Of a DNA stretch of 64,000 nucleotides, positions 37,888 to 47,254 are shown piece by piece (the first letter of the stretch is position 1; each line of letters opens with the position of its first letter). The DNA lies in NCBI RefSeq assembly GCF_022818495.1, contig NZ_CP089291.1, positions 4,729,501 to 4,793,500 on the forward strand. The letters run 5' to 3'. A model generated the notes under the pieces. That model did no database searches, had not been told where the DNA came from, and saw nothing but the letters and a program-made list of their open reading frames with translations. A program made the position numbers and the translations under genes. This DNA is from Fodinisporobacter ferrooxydans. GTDB lineage: Bacteria; Bacillota; Bacilli; Tumebacillales; MYW30-H2.

Positions 37888-38311
37888 GGTATTCTCTCTC
37901 CTTGTATTCTTGGAAATATAAGAAAGATAGGACGAATTCAGAAACAATGTAATTCCCTGAATCCGCGACAATAATTGTCGAGTGCCAGAGGGACCTGAGG
38001 CTTTTAAAAGTTGACAAATCATGAATGTAATACACTGTTTAGGTAATCCATCGATTCAGAATTTCATAAAAAATCCAATTCATGGTATACACTGTAAGAA
38101 GTATAGAACCTCGTATCAGCAAAGTCAATATTGCGGCTCTCTTATAAAACTATCAAACGAGTACCCCCTATTTCCCCATGTTCACAGGTCATAGAATCGA
38201 CCGATCAAAACAAAAAAGCAAAGACCCCCGGTACGGGAATCCCTGCATGCCTGTCATCTGACATTTCCATACGATTTATAACTAAAAGAACTATAGCATG
38301 TTACACAATCT
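37888..38311. promoter_or_regulatory. Intergenic region with a perfect palindrome
   Basis: 424 bases upstream of the receptor gene. CGACAATAATTGTCG at 37966-37980 is a perfect palindrome flanked by CCCTGAATCCG and could be an operator. No c-di-GMP or other riboswitch was recognised. Confidence 0.35.
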
Positions 38312-39418
38312 CTAACCCGTTTTCTGCTCCTTTTTTCGAAATCGAAAAAATACGAGCAGTACTGTAAGCAAGGGAAATAGTGCTTGCCATAAGAGACTGC
38401 TTGGGACCCAACCAAATTTAATAAACGCAAAGTACGCTGATAAATTCGCAGAAACCTGCATGGAAAGAATCAAAATAAAGATGCCCAAAGGAATTAACTG
38501 CCGATTGGCCGCCTGCAACCCGAATAATTTTGCCATGCTATGTACAGCAACATATAAGATAATCGACATTTTGATAAATCCGCCGGCAATCCATGTAATC
38601 AATGTCAGGATCTCGATTCGTTCAATAAAATCTGCAACCATGATATACCGTACTGCCTCATATGTAGGATAAAACAAGCGGCCGATCAAATCGCCAAAAA
38701 CAGCCGTATTTCTGACTACATTGATTAAAAAAATGATTCCTGCAATGCTGGTTGCCAAAATTGACACTTTGTATAATTGTTTTTGATTTCTCACATGATG
38801 TGCGATCCCCCACACAAGAATGCTTTCTCCAAAGGGTAACGTGAAAATTTCAATCGCACCGCTTACAATATCATGTGTACTTTTTTCGAAAAAAGGCTGG
38901 AAATTTCGTATCGGATGTGCGGACAAATTGGTAAATAGCAATATGGTCGTAATTAAGGTTTCCAACAGCATCCAAAAAGCGATAACAATCGAACAACGTG
39001 CGATCGATTCGATCCCATGATACACGCTGTATATTACGACGACTATATAGGTAACTCCAATTACACTAAAAGGAGTTCTCAAATATGCAACGGAAGTCAA
39101 AAATGCTTCAAAGTCCCTTATTATATAAGATACCAAAAATATACAAATGATGATGAACAGAATGATGATACATGTCCCGACTATATTTCCGTAAAGAATT
39201 TTCATGATATCTACCCATGATTTCCCCGGAAATTTATTAAACACGTACGCATGAATACAATCAAACAAGATTCCCAGCAAGATTGCGATACACATGCTAA
39301 TCCATGCATCATGTCCCACATCTGGGGCAATCGGCAGCAACGTCGTACTTCCAAACAGGAATACAAGCAAGAGAAAAAAGAACAAATTAGGAGATAACGC
39401 AATTTCCTGTCTTTTCAT
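38312..39418 (-). CDS. Spore germination permease, GerB/AbrA family
   Basis: 368 residues from ATG 39418 (GGGAGG ahead). Ten-plus membrane helices of the APC-like GerXB family: conserved blocks SYIIRDFEAFLTSVAYLRTP, LPFGESILVW and FYPTYEAVRYIMVADFIERIE. Such subunits sense germinants together with GerXA and GerXC proteins, which are not encoded here, so this is an orphan subunit like YndE. It fits a spore-forming host. Confidence 0.9.
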   Translation of the reverse strand: MKRQEIALSPNLFFFLLLVFLFGSTTLLPIAPDVGHDAWISMCIAILLGILFDCIHAYVFNKFPGKSWVDIMKILYGNIVGTCIIILFIIICIFLVSYIIRDFEAFLTSVAYLRTPFSVIGVTYIVVVIYSVYHGIESIARCSIVIAFWMLLETLITTILLFTNLSAHPIRNFQPFFEKSTHDIVSGAIEIFTLPFGESILVWGIAHHVRNQKQLYKVSILATSIAGIIFLINVVRNTAVFGDLIGRLFYPTYEAVRYIMVADFIERIEILTLITWIAGGFIKMSIILYVAVHSMAKLFGLQAANRQLIPLGIFILILSMQVSANLSAYFAFIKFGWVPSSLLWQALFPLLTVLLVFFRFRKKEQKTG

Positions 39419-39574
39419 GGCAAGCCTCCCTCTTTGGGAGTATGCCTGCAATTCTTGATTTTTATGCAGAGATTCTTACTCTATGATTTTTCCTGAATCC
39501 GTGTCAATAGCCGCCAATTGCAGAAGGAACGGAGAAGATTGGTTAAAAAACTCCGCCCAGATTCAAATTTCACC

Positions 39575-40279
39575 TTATTGCAAGAAACGCATGGTCAATG
39601 CATGATATGTTTGCGCAGTTCCGATCCGTTTTCCTGTTTTCAACAAATAATTTATATCGGGAAACCAAGTATGGTGAATGGGATTTTTTCTGCGAATTCC
39701 AATGAAATGATTTTTGCTGGACGAATAGATTTTGTATCCTTTTTTGCGTGCCCGCTGTAAAAAATCAATATCTTCTCCTAACGTGATATTTCGAAAAGGG
39801 ACAGTTTGCCAGACTGACTTTTTCATGAAAATCGAGCCGCCGGCAATAAAGTTGACAAATTTGTTTTCCCCTCCCGAAAAACGCAAAAGCAGCACATTTT
39901 TGTATTCGATAAATGTATAAATCGCTCGTTTCCCGACGATATCCGCTTTGACTCGGTTCATAGTTTTCATCGCTTCCTCGATATAACGCGCACCATAAAA
40001 GTCATCGTCATCAAACTTTGCGATATATGGATACACAGCTTTTTGAATCCCATAATTTAAACAGGCACCAAGTGTTGCCGTTTCCGGAAGCTTGAAAACT
40101 TTTACGTTTTTGAACTGGCTTGCTTTTCTTTTATATTCTTGCATACGCATATTGTTTCTATTTAATATAATAATCAATTCTTTTTTATCCCATTTTTGAT
40201 TATTGTAGTTGTTAAAAATCATTTCCATGAATTGTGGTTTTTTTGTGCAAGTAATAATAGAAACGCCTTGATTCTCCAT
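39575..40279 (-). CDS. Family 2 glycosyltransferase
   Basis: 234 residues. GT-A fold: VSIITCTKKPQFM at the N-terminus, YIAKFDDDDFYGARYIEEA with the metal-binding aspartates, and LGEDIDFLQRARKKG as acceptor-side ED motif. Resembles short GT2 proteins of spore-formers, some found with spore surface or exopolysaccharide functions; specific acceptor unknown. A dispersed repeat lies just upstream. Confidence 0.88.
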   Translation of the reverse strand: MENQGVSIITCTKKPQFMEMIFNNYNNQKWDKKELIIILNRNNMRMQEYKRKASQFKNVKVFKLPETATLGACLNYGIQKAVYPYIAKFDDDDFYGARYIEEAMKTMNRVKADIVGKRAIYTFIEYKNVLLLRFSGGENKFVNFIAGGSIFMKKSVWQTVPFRNITLGEDIDFLQRARKKGYKIYSSSKNHFIGIRRKNPIHHTWFPDINYLLKTGKRIGTAQTYHALTMRFLQ

Positions 40280-40320
40280 ACAACGGCTCCCTCATCCTCG
40301 CAGGAATTTCTTATTCGTAC

Positions 40321-40368
40321 GTGTTCAAAAAGTGCTGAAGGTGGAGTTTTGACTACTTTTTGAACATC
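40321..40368. repeat. Dispersed inverted-repeat element, copy 2
   Basis: GTGTTCAAAAAGT and its inverted ACTTTTTGAACA enclose GTGGAGTTTTGACT, the complement of the element end at 7190-7208. A shortened version of the 7.2-kb element. Confidence 0.6.
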
Positions 40369-40511
40369 CTCTTATTAACATAAAATATGGTTTTCGCAAG
40401 CGGCGGGAAACGGTTGATAGCCTTTTTATTCATGACAGCGATGATTATTCCTCAAGATAACGGGGAATTTTATAGGAAGATCGGTGAAACTGAAAAGAAA
40501 GGACTGATGAT

Positions 40512-40703
40512 ATGAATTGTGTCACGATTCCCGTAAAAGGAATGAACATGAATGCCATTGCAAAAGCATTAAAAGGGGTTCAAGGTGTTTCCGGTGTGGA
40601 TATTGATCTATGGCAAAATATTGCCACTGTGACATATGACGAGACAATGGCGGATGAACAACATTTGCGACAAGTGGTGAATCATACCATCCACCATTCC
40701 TAA
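40512..40703 (+). CDS. HMA-like domain protein lacking the CxxC metal site
   Basis: 63 residues with the alternating pattern of a heavy-metal-associated domain (VKGMNMNAIAKALKGVQGV, then VDIDLWQNIATVTYDE). The loop that normally reads GMxCxxC is GMNMNAIA, so no cysteine ligands remain and copper binding is doubtful. An AAAGGACTGATGAT stretch precedes the ATG. Stands alone between a glycosyltransferase and citramalate synthase. Confidence 0.7.
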   Translation: MNCVTIPVKGMNMNAIAKALKGVQGVSGVDIDLWQNIATVTYDETMADEQHLRQVVNHTIHHS

Positions 40704-40756
40704 CCTGCCAAGGCAAAATTCAGGCAGGCACATCTTTCAGTAAAAGCATCCAAGTA

Positions 40757-40792
40757 AAAGAGGGAAAGGACAATATCCCCTTCCCTCTTATC
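40757..40792. terminator. Hairpin after the HMA-like gene
   Basis: AGAGGGAAAGG paired with CCTTCCCTCT around a short loop, followed by TATCATACT; probably ends both converging genes. Confidence 0.6.
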
Positions 40793-40819
40793 ATACTCAT
40801 TATTTATGTGCATTCTGCC

Positions 40820-41008
40820 TTATTCCACTGACGATGATTTTCCATTTGACGGTTCTTCGATCATTGCCGAATTTTCCAATGTCGAATCATAATATGGATC
40901 CCATTGACTTAATTCAAAGCGCCCGGCATCTTCCATCCATTTCCCAACCTTTTGCAGCATCCAGACTCCACCTTGTGCAGGCACTGTCCACAATTGTTTC
41001 CACTGCAT
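40820..41008 (-). CDS. Small hypothetical protein
   Basis: 62 residues (MQWKQLWTVPAQGG...), rich in Trp and acidic residues, preceded by GGAAAGGATGG. Converges on the HMA-like gene with a shared hairpin between. No family recognised; may be a spore or stress protein but nothing shows this. Confidence 0.4.
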   Translation of the reverse strand: MQWKQLWTVPAQGGVWMLQKVGKWMEDAGRFELSQWDPYYDSTLENSAMIEEPSNGKSSSVE

Positions 41009-41251
41009 ATCGACAGACCATCCTTTCCACGCATTGACAAGTAAATAGTTTTATTGCTTCTTTTTGCATATAGCATTACCAAGTATCCGTTCGTTATACT
41101 AAGATCAGTATTGAAAATATATGGCTCATCACACAAAAGGACTTCAGGCAATTGATATATTCAGAACAATCCGATAATATAGAGAGAAAGATATAGTTTT
41201 GGGAGAAACAAATTCTGTCGGGGAACGTCCCCACATTAGGAGGAACCAGCA

Positions 41252-42859
41252 ATGAGCCGTGTCTGGATTTACGATACGACATTACGGGATGGAACCCAGG
41301 GAGAAGGAATCAGTCTTACCGTTGATGACAAATTAAAAATTGCCACTCATCTGGATAAATTGGGTGTAGATTATATTGAAGCCGGTTGGCCAGGTTCGAA
41401 TCCAAAGGACCTCGAGTTTTTTCAGCGTTGTCATACATTGCAGTTGACGCATGCCAAAATCACTGCGTTTGGCAGTACGAGACGGGTAGGTATAAACGTA
41501 GAAGACGACCCCAATCTGCAATCTTTGATTGCGGCAAATACAGACGTGATTACCATTTACGGTAAAACATGGAGCTTCCAGGTGGAAGAAGCATTGCGAA
41601 CATCTCTTGAGTCAAATTTGGAGTTAATCTATGATTCCGTGAGATATTTGAAGTCTTTCAACCGGGAAGTCATTTTTGATGCAGAACACTTTTTTGACGG
41701 GTATAAACAAAATCAGGAATATGCCATTTCCTGTCTGCTGGAAGCCCAGCGCGCAGGAGCCGATTCGATCGTATTATGCGATACAAACGGCGGTAGTCTC
41801 CCACATGAAATTGCGGCAGCAGTTACGGATGTATGCGGCAAATTGCAAGTACCTGTGGGAATTCATACACACAATGACGGGGAACTTGCCGTTGCCAACT
41901 CTTTGGTGGCTGTCAGCGCCGGGGCAACACATATCCAAGGTACGATAAATGGATTCGGCGAACGGTGCGGCAATGCCAATCTATGCTCCATCCTGCCAAA
42001 TCTTATGCTGAAAATGGGGAAACAATGTTTACGCGCAAAGGAAGACTTGGCTCTTTTAACATCCACTGCCCATTATGTGAGTGAGATCGCGAATGTACCG
42101 CCGTCTCGTTCGCAACCGTTCGTCGGAGCTAGCGCTTTTGCACACAAAGCCGGGATGCATGTAAACGCGATTGCGAAAAATCCGGAAACCTATGAATCGA
42201 TTTCACCTGATCAAGTCGGGAATCATCGGCGGATCTTGATCTCCGAATTGTCCGCTGGAGATAATTTGGTGTATAAGGCAAATGAACTTGGCTTTCAAGT
42301 TGACCGTCAAAATCCGAAAACACGCAAAATGTTGCAGGAGATTAAAGATCTGGAATACAAAGGCTACCAATTTGAAAGTGCGGAAGCATCTCTGGAATTG
42401 TTGATCTACGAGACGTTTGCGCCGGAAGCGGATCGGTTCGAACTGCTTTCCTTCCGTGTTACGAGCGAGCGATCTCCCATGCAGGAAAGTTTGGCCGAAG
42501 CCCAGGTAACACTGCGTATCAATAGCCATGTGTTCCGCTCGACGGCTACCGGGTTGGGACCTGTCAATGCTTTGGATCACGCGATGCGCAAAGCACTTGC
42601 GACAGAGTATCCGTCTGTGAATTCTACACACTTGGTCGATTATAAAGTACGGGTGTTGGACGGATCCGACGGCACAGCTGCAAAAGTTCGGGTATTAATC
42701 GAAACAACAAATGGCGTACACAGCTGGACAACGATCGGTGTATCGGAAAATATCATTGAAGCAAGCTGTGAAGCCCTTGTTGATAGTTTCGAGTATTTCT
42801 TGATCAAATTCGATGCAAAACACGCAAGAGGGGAATTGGCAGAATCTGTGTCTGTCTAG
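41252..42859 (+). CDS. cimA: (R)-citramalate synthase
   Basis: 535 residues, full length. N-terminal catalytic barrel has TTLRDGTQGEGISL and the metal-binding GIHTHNDGELAVANSL, then INGFGERCGNANL; the C-terminal LeuA-type regulatory domain follows. It condenses pyruvate and acetyl-CoA to citramalate for the threonine-independent isoleucine route. A GGAGGAACCAGCA ribosome binding site precedes the ATG. No T-box was found upstream. The absence of leuA-like neighbours leaves regulation open; end-product inhibition by isoleucine is the family's habit. Confidence 0.95.
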   Translation: MSRVWIYDTTLRDGTQGEGISLTVDDKLKIATHLDKLGVDYIEAGWPGSNPKDLEFFQRCHTLQLTHAKITAFGSTRRVGINVEDDPNLQSLIAANTDVITIYGKTWSFQVEEALRTSLESNLELIYDSVRYLKSFNREVIFDAEHFFDGYKQNQEYAISCLLEAQRAGADSIVLCDTNGGSLPHEIAAAVTDVCGKLQVPVGIHTHNDGELAVANSLVAVSAGATHIQGTINGFGERCGNANLCSILPNLMLKMGKQCLRAKEDLALLTSTAHYVSEIANVPPSRSQPFVGASAFAHKAGMHVNAIAKNPETYESISPDQVGNHRRILISELSAGDNLVYKANELGFQVDRQNPKTRKMLQEIKDLEYKGYQFESAEASLELLIYETFAPEADRFELLSFRVTSERSPMQESLAEAQVTLRINSHVFRSTATGLGPVNALDHAMRKALATEYPSVNSTHLVDYKVRVLDGSDGTAAKVRVLIETTNGVHSWTTIGVSENIIEASCEALVDSFEYFLIKFDAKHARGELAESVSV

Positions 42860-42889
42860 CAATCCTCACTTTAAACGAGTAAATCTGGC

Positions 42890-42943
42890 AAAACCCTGTC
42901 CATCCTTTTACATTTTTTTGTAAATGTATGAACAGGGTTTTTC
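42890..42943 (+). terminator. Terminator of cimA
   Basis: AAAACCCTGT pairs with ACAGGGTTTT, followed by TC; a second small stem lies in the loop. Confidence 0.75.
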
Positions 42944-43016
42944 ATTTCCGTCCGTTTCACATACTTCACACTTTTCTGGGCAAGTGCATACACTGCTGAT
43001 TAAAGGAGGGGTATTC

Positions 43017-44234
43017 ATGTTGCAAACACAAGCGGAAGCAAAAATAAGCCCGTTGCGCATGCTTGTAACATCCGGGATTGGACTGATGTTCGACAGCCTC
43101 GACGTTGGAATTCTCGCGTTCGTCGTCGTCGTATTAAAAAATGCCTGGCATTTGACAGCACAACAAGTAGGAATGCTAGGAAGCATCAATTTGGTAGGAA
43201 TGGCTGTCGGAGCGGCAATGGCGGGTATGCTTGCAGATCGATTTGGCCGTAAAAACGTATTTTTATGGACATTGCTTGTATACAGTCTCGCAACAGGCGC
43301 CAGTGCATTGGCCGTCGGTTTCGCATCTTTGTTTGTTCTGCGGTTTTTGGTCGGATGGGGGCTTGGCGGAGAGTTGCCTGTAGCTACGACATTTGTACTT
43401 GAATCATCGCCGGAACAAGAGCGCGCACGAAGGGTTGTCTGGTTAGAATCTTTTTGGGCACTCGGTTCCTTGGTATCTGCCATTTTAAGCTACTTCGTCA
43501 TTCCTACTCTCGGTTGGCGCATCGCTTTCTTAATCGGTGCAGTACCCGCATTATACGCCATTGTTTTGCGCAGAGAGCTGCCGGAATCACCGTTGTTCAA
43601 AAAATTGTCCAAAACGAAAAAAGAATCCCCATGGTCAAAATTTTCGCTGCTATGGAGTCAGACCAATCGCACCCAAACCATCGTCTTATGGGTATTGTGG
43701 TTTAGTATTTTATTCGCCTATTATGGCATGTTCTTATGGTTGCCGTCCATCATGGTAGGAAAAGGGTTTTCTGTCGTAAGAAGTTTTGGATATACATTGC
43801 TTATGACACTTGCCCAATTTCCCGGCTATATCAGTGCCGCTTATTTGGTGGAAACATGGGGCAGAAAGAAAGTATTGGTGTTGTATTCGATTTTATCCGC
43901 ATTTTTTTCGTTGCTGTTCGGGTTCGCTCCCAACACGGCAGTCCTTTTAATCGCAGGACTTGGCTTATCATTTTTTAATCTTGGAGCAATCGGTTCCCTT
44001 TATGCATTCTCTGTCGAACAGTATCCAACCGCCTATCGAGGCACCGGGATGGGATGGGCCATGGGATTTGGCCGGATCGGCGGATTGATCGCACCGTATC
44101 TGGTTGGAATTTTGGTCGGTACACATGTTGCGATATCGAGTATTTTCGGAATGTTCTTTGTCATTACATTGATTGCTGCGCTTGTGGCTTGGATTTGGGG
44201 ACTGGAAACGAAAGGACGCGCCTCCGTTTCATAG
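43017..44234 (+). CDS. MFS transporter, NiaP/YceI-like
   Basis: 405 residues from ATG 43017, which has AAAGGAGGGG; an upstream in-frame ATG does not. Twelve membrane helices, the MFS motif MLADRFGRKNVF after helix 2 and RFLVGWGLGGELPVAT in helix 4. The sequence is of the sugar-porter/aromatic-acid branch that includes the niacin importer NiaP. Substrate cannot be fixed from sequence. Confidence 0.85.
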   Translation: MLQTQAEAKISPLRMLVTSGIGLMFDSLDVGILAFVVVVLKNAWHLTAQQVGMLGSINLVGMAVGAAMAGMLADRFGRKNVFLWTLLVYSLATGASALAVGFASLFVLRFLVGWGLGGELPVATTFVLESSPEQERARRVVWLESFWALGSLVSAILSYFVIPTLGWRIAFLIGAVPALYAIVLRRELPESPLFKKLSKTKKESPWSKFSLLWSQTNRTQTIVLWVLWFSILFAYYGMFLWLPSIMVGKGFSVVRSFGYTLLMTLAQFPGYISAAYLVETWGRKKVLVLYSILSAFFSLLFGFAPNTAVLLIAGLGLSFFNLGAIGSLYAFSVEQYPTAYRGTGMGWAMGFGRIGGLIAPYLVGILVGTHVAISSIFGMFFVITLIAALVAWIWGLETKGRASVS

Positions 44235-44275
44235 AACAGCAGTTATTGTAACATACTATTGACGAGGTGATCCGA

Positions 44276-44446
44276 ATGTCCAACAAACACACTGAAAACC
44301 ACAATTCCTATCTGACATTAAAAAATCAGTTAAAGAACAGTTATCAATCGGAGAAGGTCGTTGCCAGAACCGACCTGCAAATGGATAACGCTCAGTTTGT
44401 TGCGATACCTTGGAAACAGATTGCACGTACGCATGATGGAAACTAA
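44276..44446 (+). CDS. Small hypothetical protein, 56 residues
   Basis: ATG 44276 follows GAGGTGATCCGA, an excellent ribosome binding site, 38 bases after the MFS gene. The product (MSNKHTENHNSYLTLKNQ...) is hydrophilic, without cysteine or membrane segment, and ends KQIARTHDGN. A strong terminator follows 19 bases later, so this is a real small gene, probably transcribed with the transporter. No family recognised. Confidence 0.65.
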   Translation: MSNKHTENHNSYLTLKNQLKNSYQSEKVVARTDLQMDNAQFVAIPWKQIARTHDGN

Positions 44447-44464
44447 GAACGGGTCACTGAAAGG

Positions 44465-44504
44465 AAAACCTTGTGCATACATATGCGCACAAGGTTTTTA
44501 TTTT
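44465..44504. terminator. Strong terminator, probably two-way
   Basis: AAAACCTTGTGC and GCACAAGGTTTTT form a long stem followed by TATTTT on the plus strand and AAAA-matching T's on the other; lies between the small ORF and ogt, which converge. Confidence 0.85.
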
Positions 44505-44551
44505 CCTTTGCAGTTCCCTTTCGATTTGTTTGCTTTAAAATTGTTGTCGTT

Positions 44552-45046
44552 TCAAATGGCGCCTTCCAGTTGCAATAAAAACGCTTTTACATCTGTACGA
44601 TTTCCCGCATAACCGACAAGCGCTCCTTGCTTGCCAATGACGCGATGACAAGGAATCACAATCGGAATGGGATTGGCCCGATTGGCTTGTCCAATCGCTC
44701 GCACCGCTTTTGGATTCCCCACAGCAATTGCCACATCACTATAACTTTTCACAATTCCATAGGGGATATCCAATAGTTGTTGCCAGACTTTTTTGCGAAA
44801 CTCCGTACCAACAATGGATAAAGGAAGGTCAAACTGTTTTCGCTTCCCTTTAAAGTACTCATCGAGTTGCTCCATCGCTTTTTTACAGTTGCCGGGCGCA
44901 TGGGAAAGGGAACCGAATTGGCTTAACTCCTGTTGATCTTGCTGCCATTCGGCTTCTGTCATGGAAATTTTCCGTATTCCCCGTTCATCCAATATCACGT
45001 GGATCTCCCCGATCGGAGAAGCATACATATCAAAGAAAAATTTCAT
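44552..45046 (-). CDS. ogt: Methylated-DNA--protein-cysteine methyltransferase
   Basis: 164 residues. The active site PCHRVIG holds the acceptor cysteine, and VWQQLLDIPYG and NRANPIPIVIPC are the helix-turn-helix and asparagine-hinge parts. It repairs O6-alkylguanine by suicidal alkyl transfer. Normal length. Confidence 0.95.
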   Translation of the reverse strand: MKFFFDMYASPIGEIHVILDERGIRKISMTEAEWQQDQQELSQFGSLSHAPGNCKKAMEQLDEYFKGKRKQFDLPLSIVGTEFRKKVWQQLLDIPYGIVKSYSDVAIAVGNPKAVRAIGQANRANPIPIVIPCHRVIGKQGALVGYAGNRTDVKAFLLQLEGAI

Positions 45047-45080
45047 ATGAATATCATTCCTTACACTCTATTCTCAAACG

Positions 45081-46061
45081 TTACAAGCGCAATACAATCT
45101 TGCCGATATTCTTGTTTTCCTCCATATATCGATGAGCTTCCGCCACATCTGCGAAGGAAAAGACCCGATCGACCACCGGAACGAGCCTGCCGTCACCAAA
45201 TCTCTCCCACGCAAATAGCATAAATTTCTGAGTTAAATCGATCTTGCTATCGACCGAACGGGAACGCAAGGCCGTACCGATCACTTTCACCCGTTTGCGC
45301 AAAAGCTCTCCCAAATTGACATTCTGTACGTTTGCTCCGCCCATCGTTCCAATAATCAAAAGCCTCCCGTCATATCCGAGACACTGGATGTTTTGTTCCC
45401 AATAAGGAGCTCCGATAAAATCAAGAATGATGTTTGCGCCTTTGCCTTTCGTTATGTCCAAAACTTTTGGAGCAAACGGGCCATCAAGATATGAAAGAAC
45501 ACTGCCAGCCCCGAGAGACTTGCACATTTCCAGCTTCTCGTTCGTGCTCGCAGTTACGATCGATGTTGCACCCGCTTCCCGCACCAGTTGAATGGCTGCC
45601 GTTCCCACACCGCTGGCACCCGCGTGAATGACAACCGTTTCCCCGGTCGTTAGCTCGCCCAATTGAAACAAGTTCAGATATGCGGTTAAAAAAACTTCCG
45701 GGATGGCAGCCGCTTGTTCATAAGAGAGGCGCTCGGGAATTTTCATTGCCATCTGATAAGGAAGTGTTACATATTCCGCATATCCGCCGCCCGGCAACAA
45801 TCCGCATACACGATCTCCCAACGAAAAACCTGTGCATTGTCCTCCGACAGCCACCACTTCACCAGCCATTTCCAGGCCCATAATTTCCGATTCGCCCTTT
45901 GGCGGCGGGTACAAACCGCGTCTTTGCAAAAGATCTGCCCGGTTTAGCGCCGTTGCATGCACCTTGATGAGCAGTTGGTCTGCTTTTGCTGCAAGATCCG
46001 GCACTTCACCAATATACAGTTGGTCTGTTCCTCCGGGTTCACGTATTAAAATCGCTTTCAA
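45081..46061 (-). CDS. NAD(P)H:quinone oxidoreductase, zeta-crystallin/PIG3 type
   Basis: 326 residues of the zinc-free MDR family: N-terminal LLIKVHATALNRADLLQRRG, GLEMAGEVVAVG, and cofactor-binding VIHAGASGVGTAAIQLVREAG. Resembles PIG3/TP53I3-like quinone reductases. Single gene, next to ogt on the same strand with a 34-base gap. Confidence 0.92.
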   Translation of the reverse strand: MKAILIREPGGTDQLYIGEVPDLAAKADQLLIKVHATALNRADLLQRRGLYPPPKGESEIMGLEMAGEVVAVGGQCTGFSLGDRVCGLLPGGGYAEYVTLPYQMAMKIPERLSYEQAAAIPEVFLTAYLNLFQLGELTTGETVVIHAGASGVGTAAIQLVREAGATSIVTASTNEKLEMCKSLGAGSVLSYLDGPFAPKVLDITKGKGANIILDFIGAPYWEQNIQCLGYDGRLLIIGTMGGANVQNVNLGELLRKRVKVIGTALRSRSVDSKIDLTQKFMLFAWERFGDGRLVPVVDRVFSFADVAEAHRYMEENKNIGKIVLRL

Positions 46062-46132
46062 TTCGCAGCATCCCCTTCCTCATATGGTATTATTTATTGT
46101 ACCACGAACTGTTTTCCTACTATACTATTTAG

Positions 46133-46160
46133 AGGATGTTCAAAAAGCAGTCAAAACTCA
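46133..46160. repeat. Dispersed element fragment, copy 3
   Basis: AGGATGTTCAAAAAGCAGTC followed by AAAACTCA matches the arm of the 7.2- and 40.3-kb elements with one base difference. Only one arm is seen. Confidence 0.55.
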
Positions 46161-46190
46161 AATCAATTTGCTGAGAAGGGAGCTTTTCCG

Positions 46191-46979
46191 TTGCTCAATC
46201 AGAAGTTCGGCGTGTTAGTAATCGCACATGGATCACCCGATCATGCCTGGTGTGAAATGATTCGCGAAATCGTGCGACAAGTCCGTATTTCTGTGCCGAT
46301 CGAACTGGCATTTCTGGGAGGAGATGCGGAGACATCCATTCCCGCTACGGTAGCGCGAATGGAAAAAAGAGAGCTTCATCAGATCATCGTCGTTCCATTA
46401 TTCATATCCAGTTACACAACACATATTGAAGAAATACGCTATATGCTAGGCATCGGCGGCAAACCATCATTTGAAACAGACGTGACAACGATTATTCATC
46501 ATGCAGTTATTCATTTTTGTGAACCTTTGGATGACCATCCATTGATCGTGGATATCTTGCTTGAGCGAATCAAGGAACTGTATCATCCGAAAACGGATGA
46601 AATCGTACTTGTTGCACATGGGGTCAATGAAGAATCTGCCGCTCCACGTTATCAGCAGTTGATGGAACATTTGCAAACATCCATTCAGGAAGCATTGTCT
46701 GCATTCGATCCACACAGCGTTCATTTTGTTCATTACGGAACGTTTTATCCGGAAACGATTCGATCTGTAGTCGAACAAGCGGCGAATCAAAAGATTCCCA
46801 TTGTCATTCCGTACTTTCTCAGTGAGGGACATTTTACAAAAACACTGATACCAAGAAAGCTGCAAGGGCTATTTTACAAATATACGGGCAAAGCGTTGCT
46901 GCCTCATCCGAATATCAGTCGATGGATTGAATTGCAAGTGTGGAATGTATGGAAAGAAAAAGGCTCCCGATACGAGTAA
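46191..46979 (+). CDS. CbiX/SirB-type sirohydrochlorin chelatase-like protein
   Basis: 262 residues starting with TTG at 46191 after GAAGGGAGC. Two CbiX-like halves: VLVIAHGSPDHAW and later VLVAHGVNEESAAPRYQQ, with VVPLFIS and VIPYFLSEGHFTK around the metal site. Such proteins insert cobalt or iron into sirohydrochlorin; no other tetrapyrrole gene is near, so the exact metal is open. Confidence 0.85.
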   Translation: MLNQKFGVLVIAHGSPDHAWCEMIREIVRQVRISVPIELAFLGGDAETSIPATVARMEKRELHQIIVVPLFISSYTTHIEEIRYMLGIGGKPSFETDVTTIIHHAVIHFCEPLDDHPLIVDILLERIKELYHPKTDEIVLVAHGVNEESAAPRYQQLMEHLQTSIQEALSAFDPHSVHFVHYGTFYPETIRSVVEQAANQKIPIVIPYFLSEGHFTKTLIPRKLQGLFYKYTGKALLPHPNISRWIELQVWNVWKEKGSRYE

Positions 46980-46995
46980 GCATAACGGGAGCTCT
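46963..46995 (+). terminator. Hairpin at the end of the CbiX-like gene
   Basis: GCTCCCG and CGGGAGC pair across the stop codon; followed by a modest T-run. Confidence 0.5.
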
Positions 46996-47053
46996 CATCC
47001 TTTAACGAAAGGAATTATGTTAAATTGGTAAGTCGATCAGAACCGGTAATCGA

Positions 47054-47254
47054 TTATAATTTAACAACGTTAGCAGCTTGAGGACCACGATTTCCTTGAA
47101 CGATTTCAAAGCTTACACGTTGTCCTTCTTCGAGTGTTTTGAAGCCATCGGATTGAATTGCGCTGAAATGTACGAATACATCGTCGCCGCCTTCAACTTG
47201 GATAAAGCCATAACCTTTTTCAGCATTGAACCATTTAACTGTACCTTCTTGCAT
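47054..47254 (-). CDS. csp: Cold-shock protein, CspA family
   Basis: 66 residues: [16 protein letters not shown] and [10 protein letters not shown] are the RNP1 and RNP2 motifs of the cold-shock domain. Binds single-stranded nucleic acid and acts as an RNA chaperone. A GGAGG site precedes the ATG. Confidence 0.97.
   Translation of the reverse strand: MQEGTVKWFNAEKGYGFIQVEGGDDVFVHFSAIQSDGFKTLEEGQRVSFEIVQGNRGPQAANVVKL

Noticed and set aside
41009-41251. T-box or other leader control before cimA
   Set aside because: The antiterminator block of T-boxes is absent; only a small GGGGAACGTCCCC stem near the ribosome site is seen.
42908-43483. 191-codon minus-strand frame opposite the MFS gene
   Set aside because: Ser/Thr/Pro-rich antisense translation of membrane helices.
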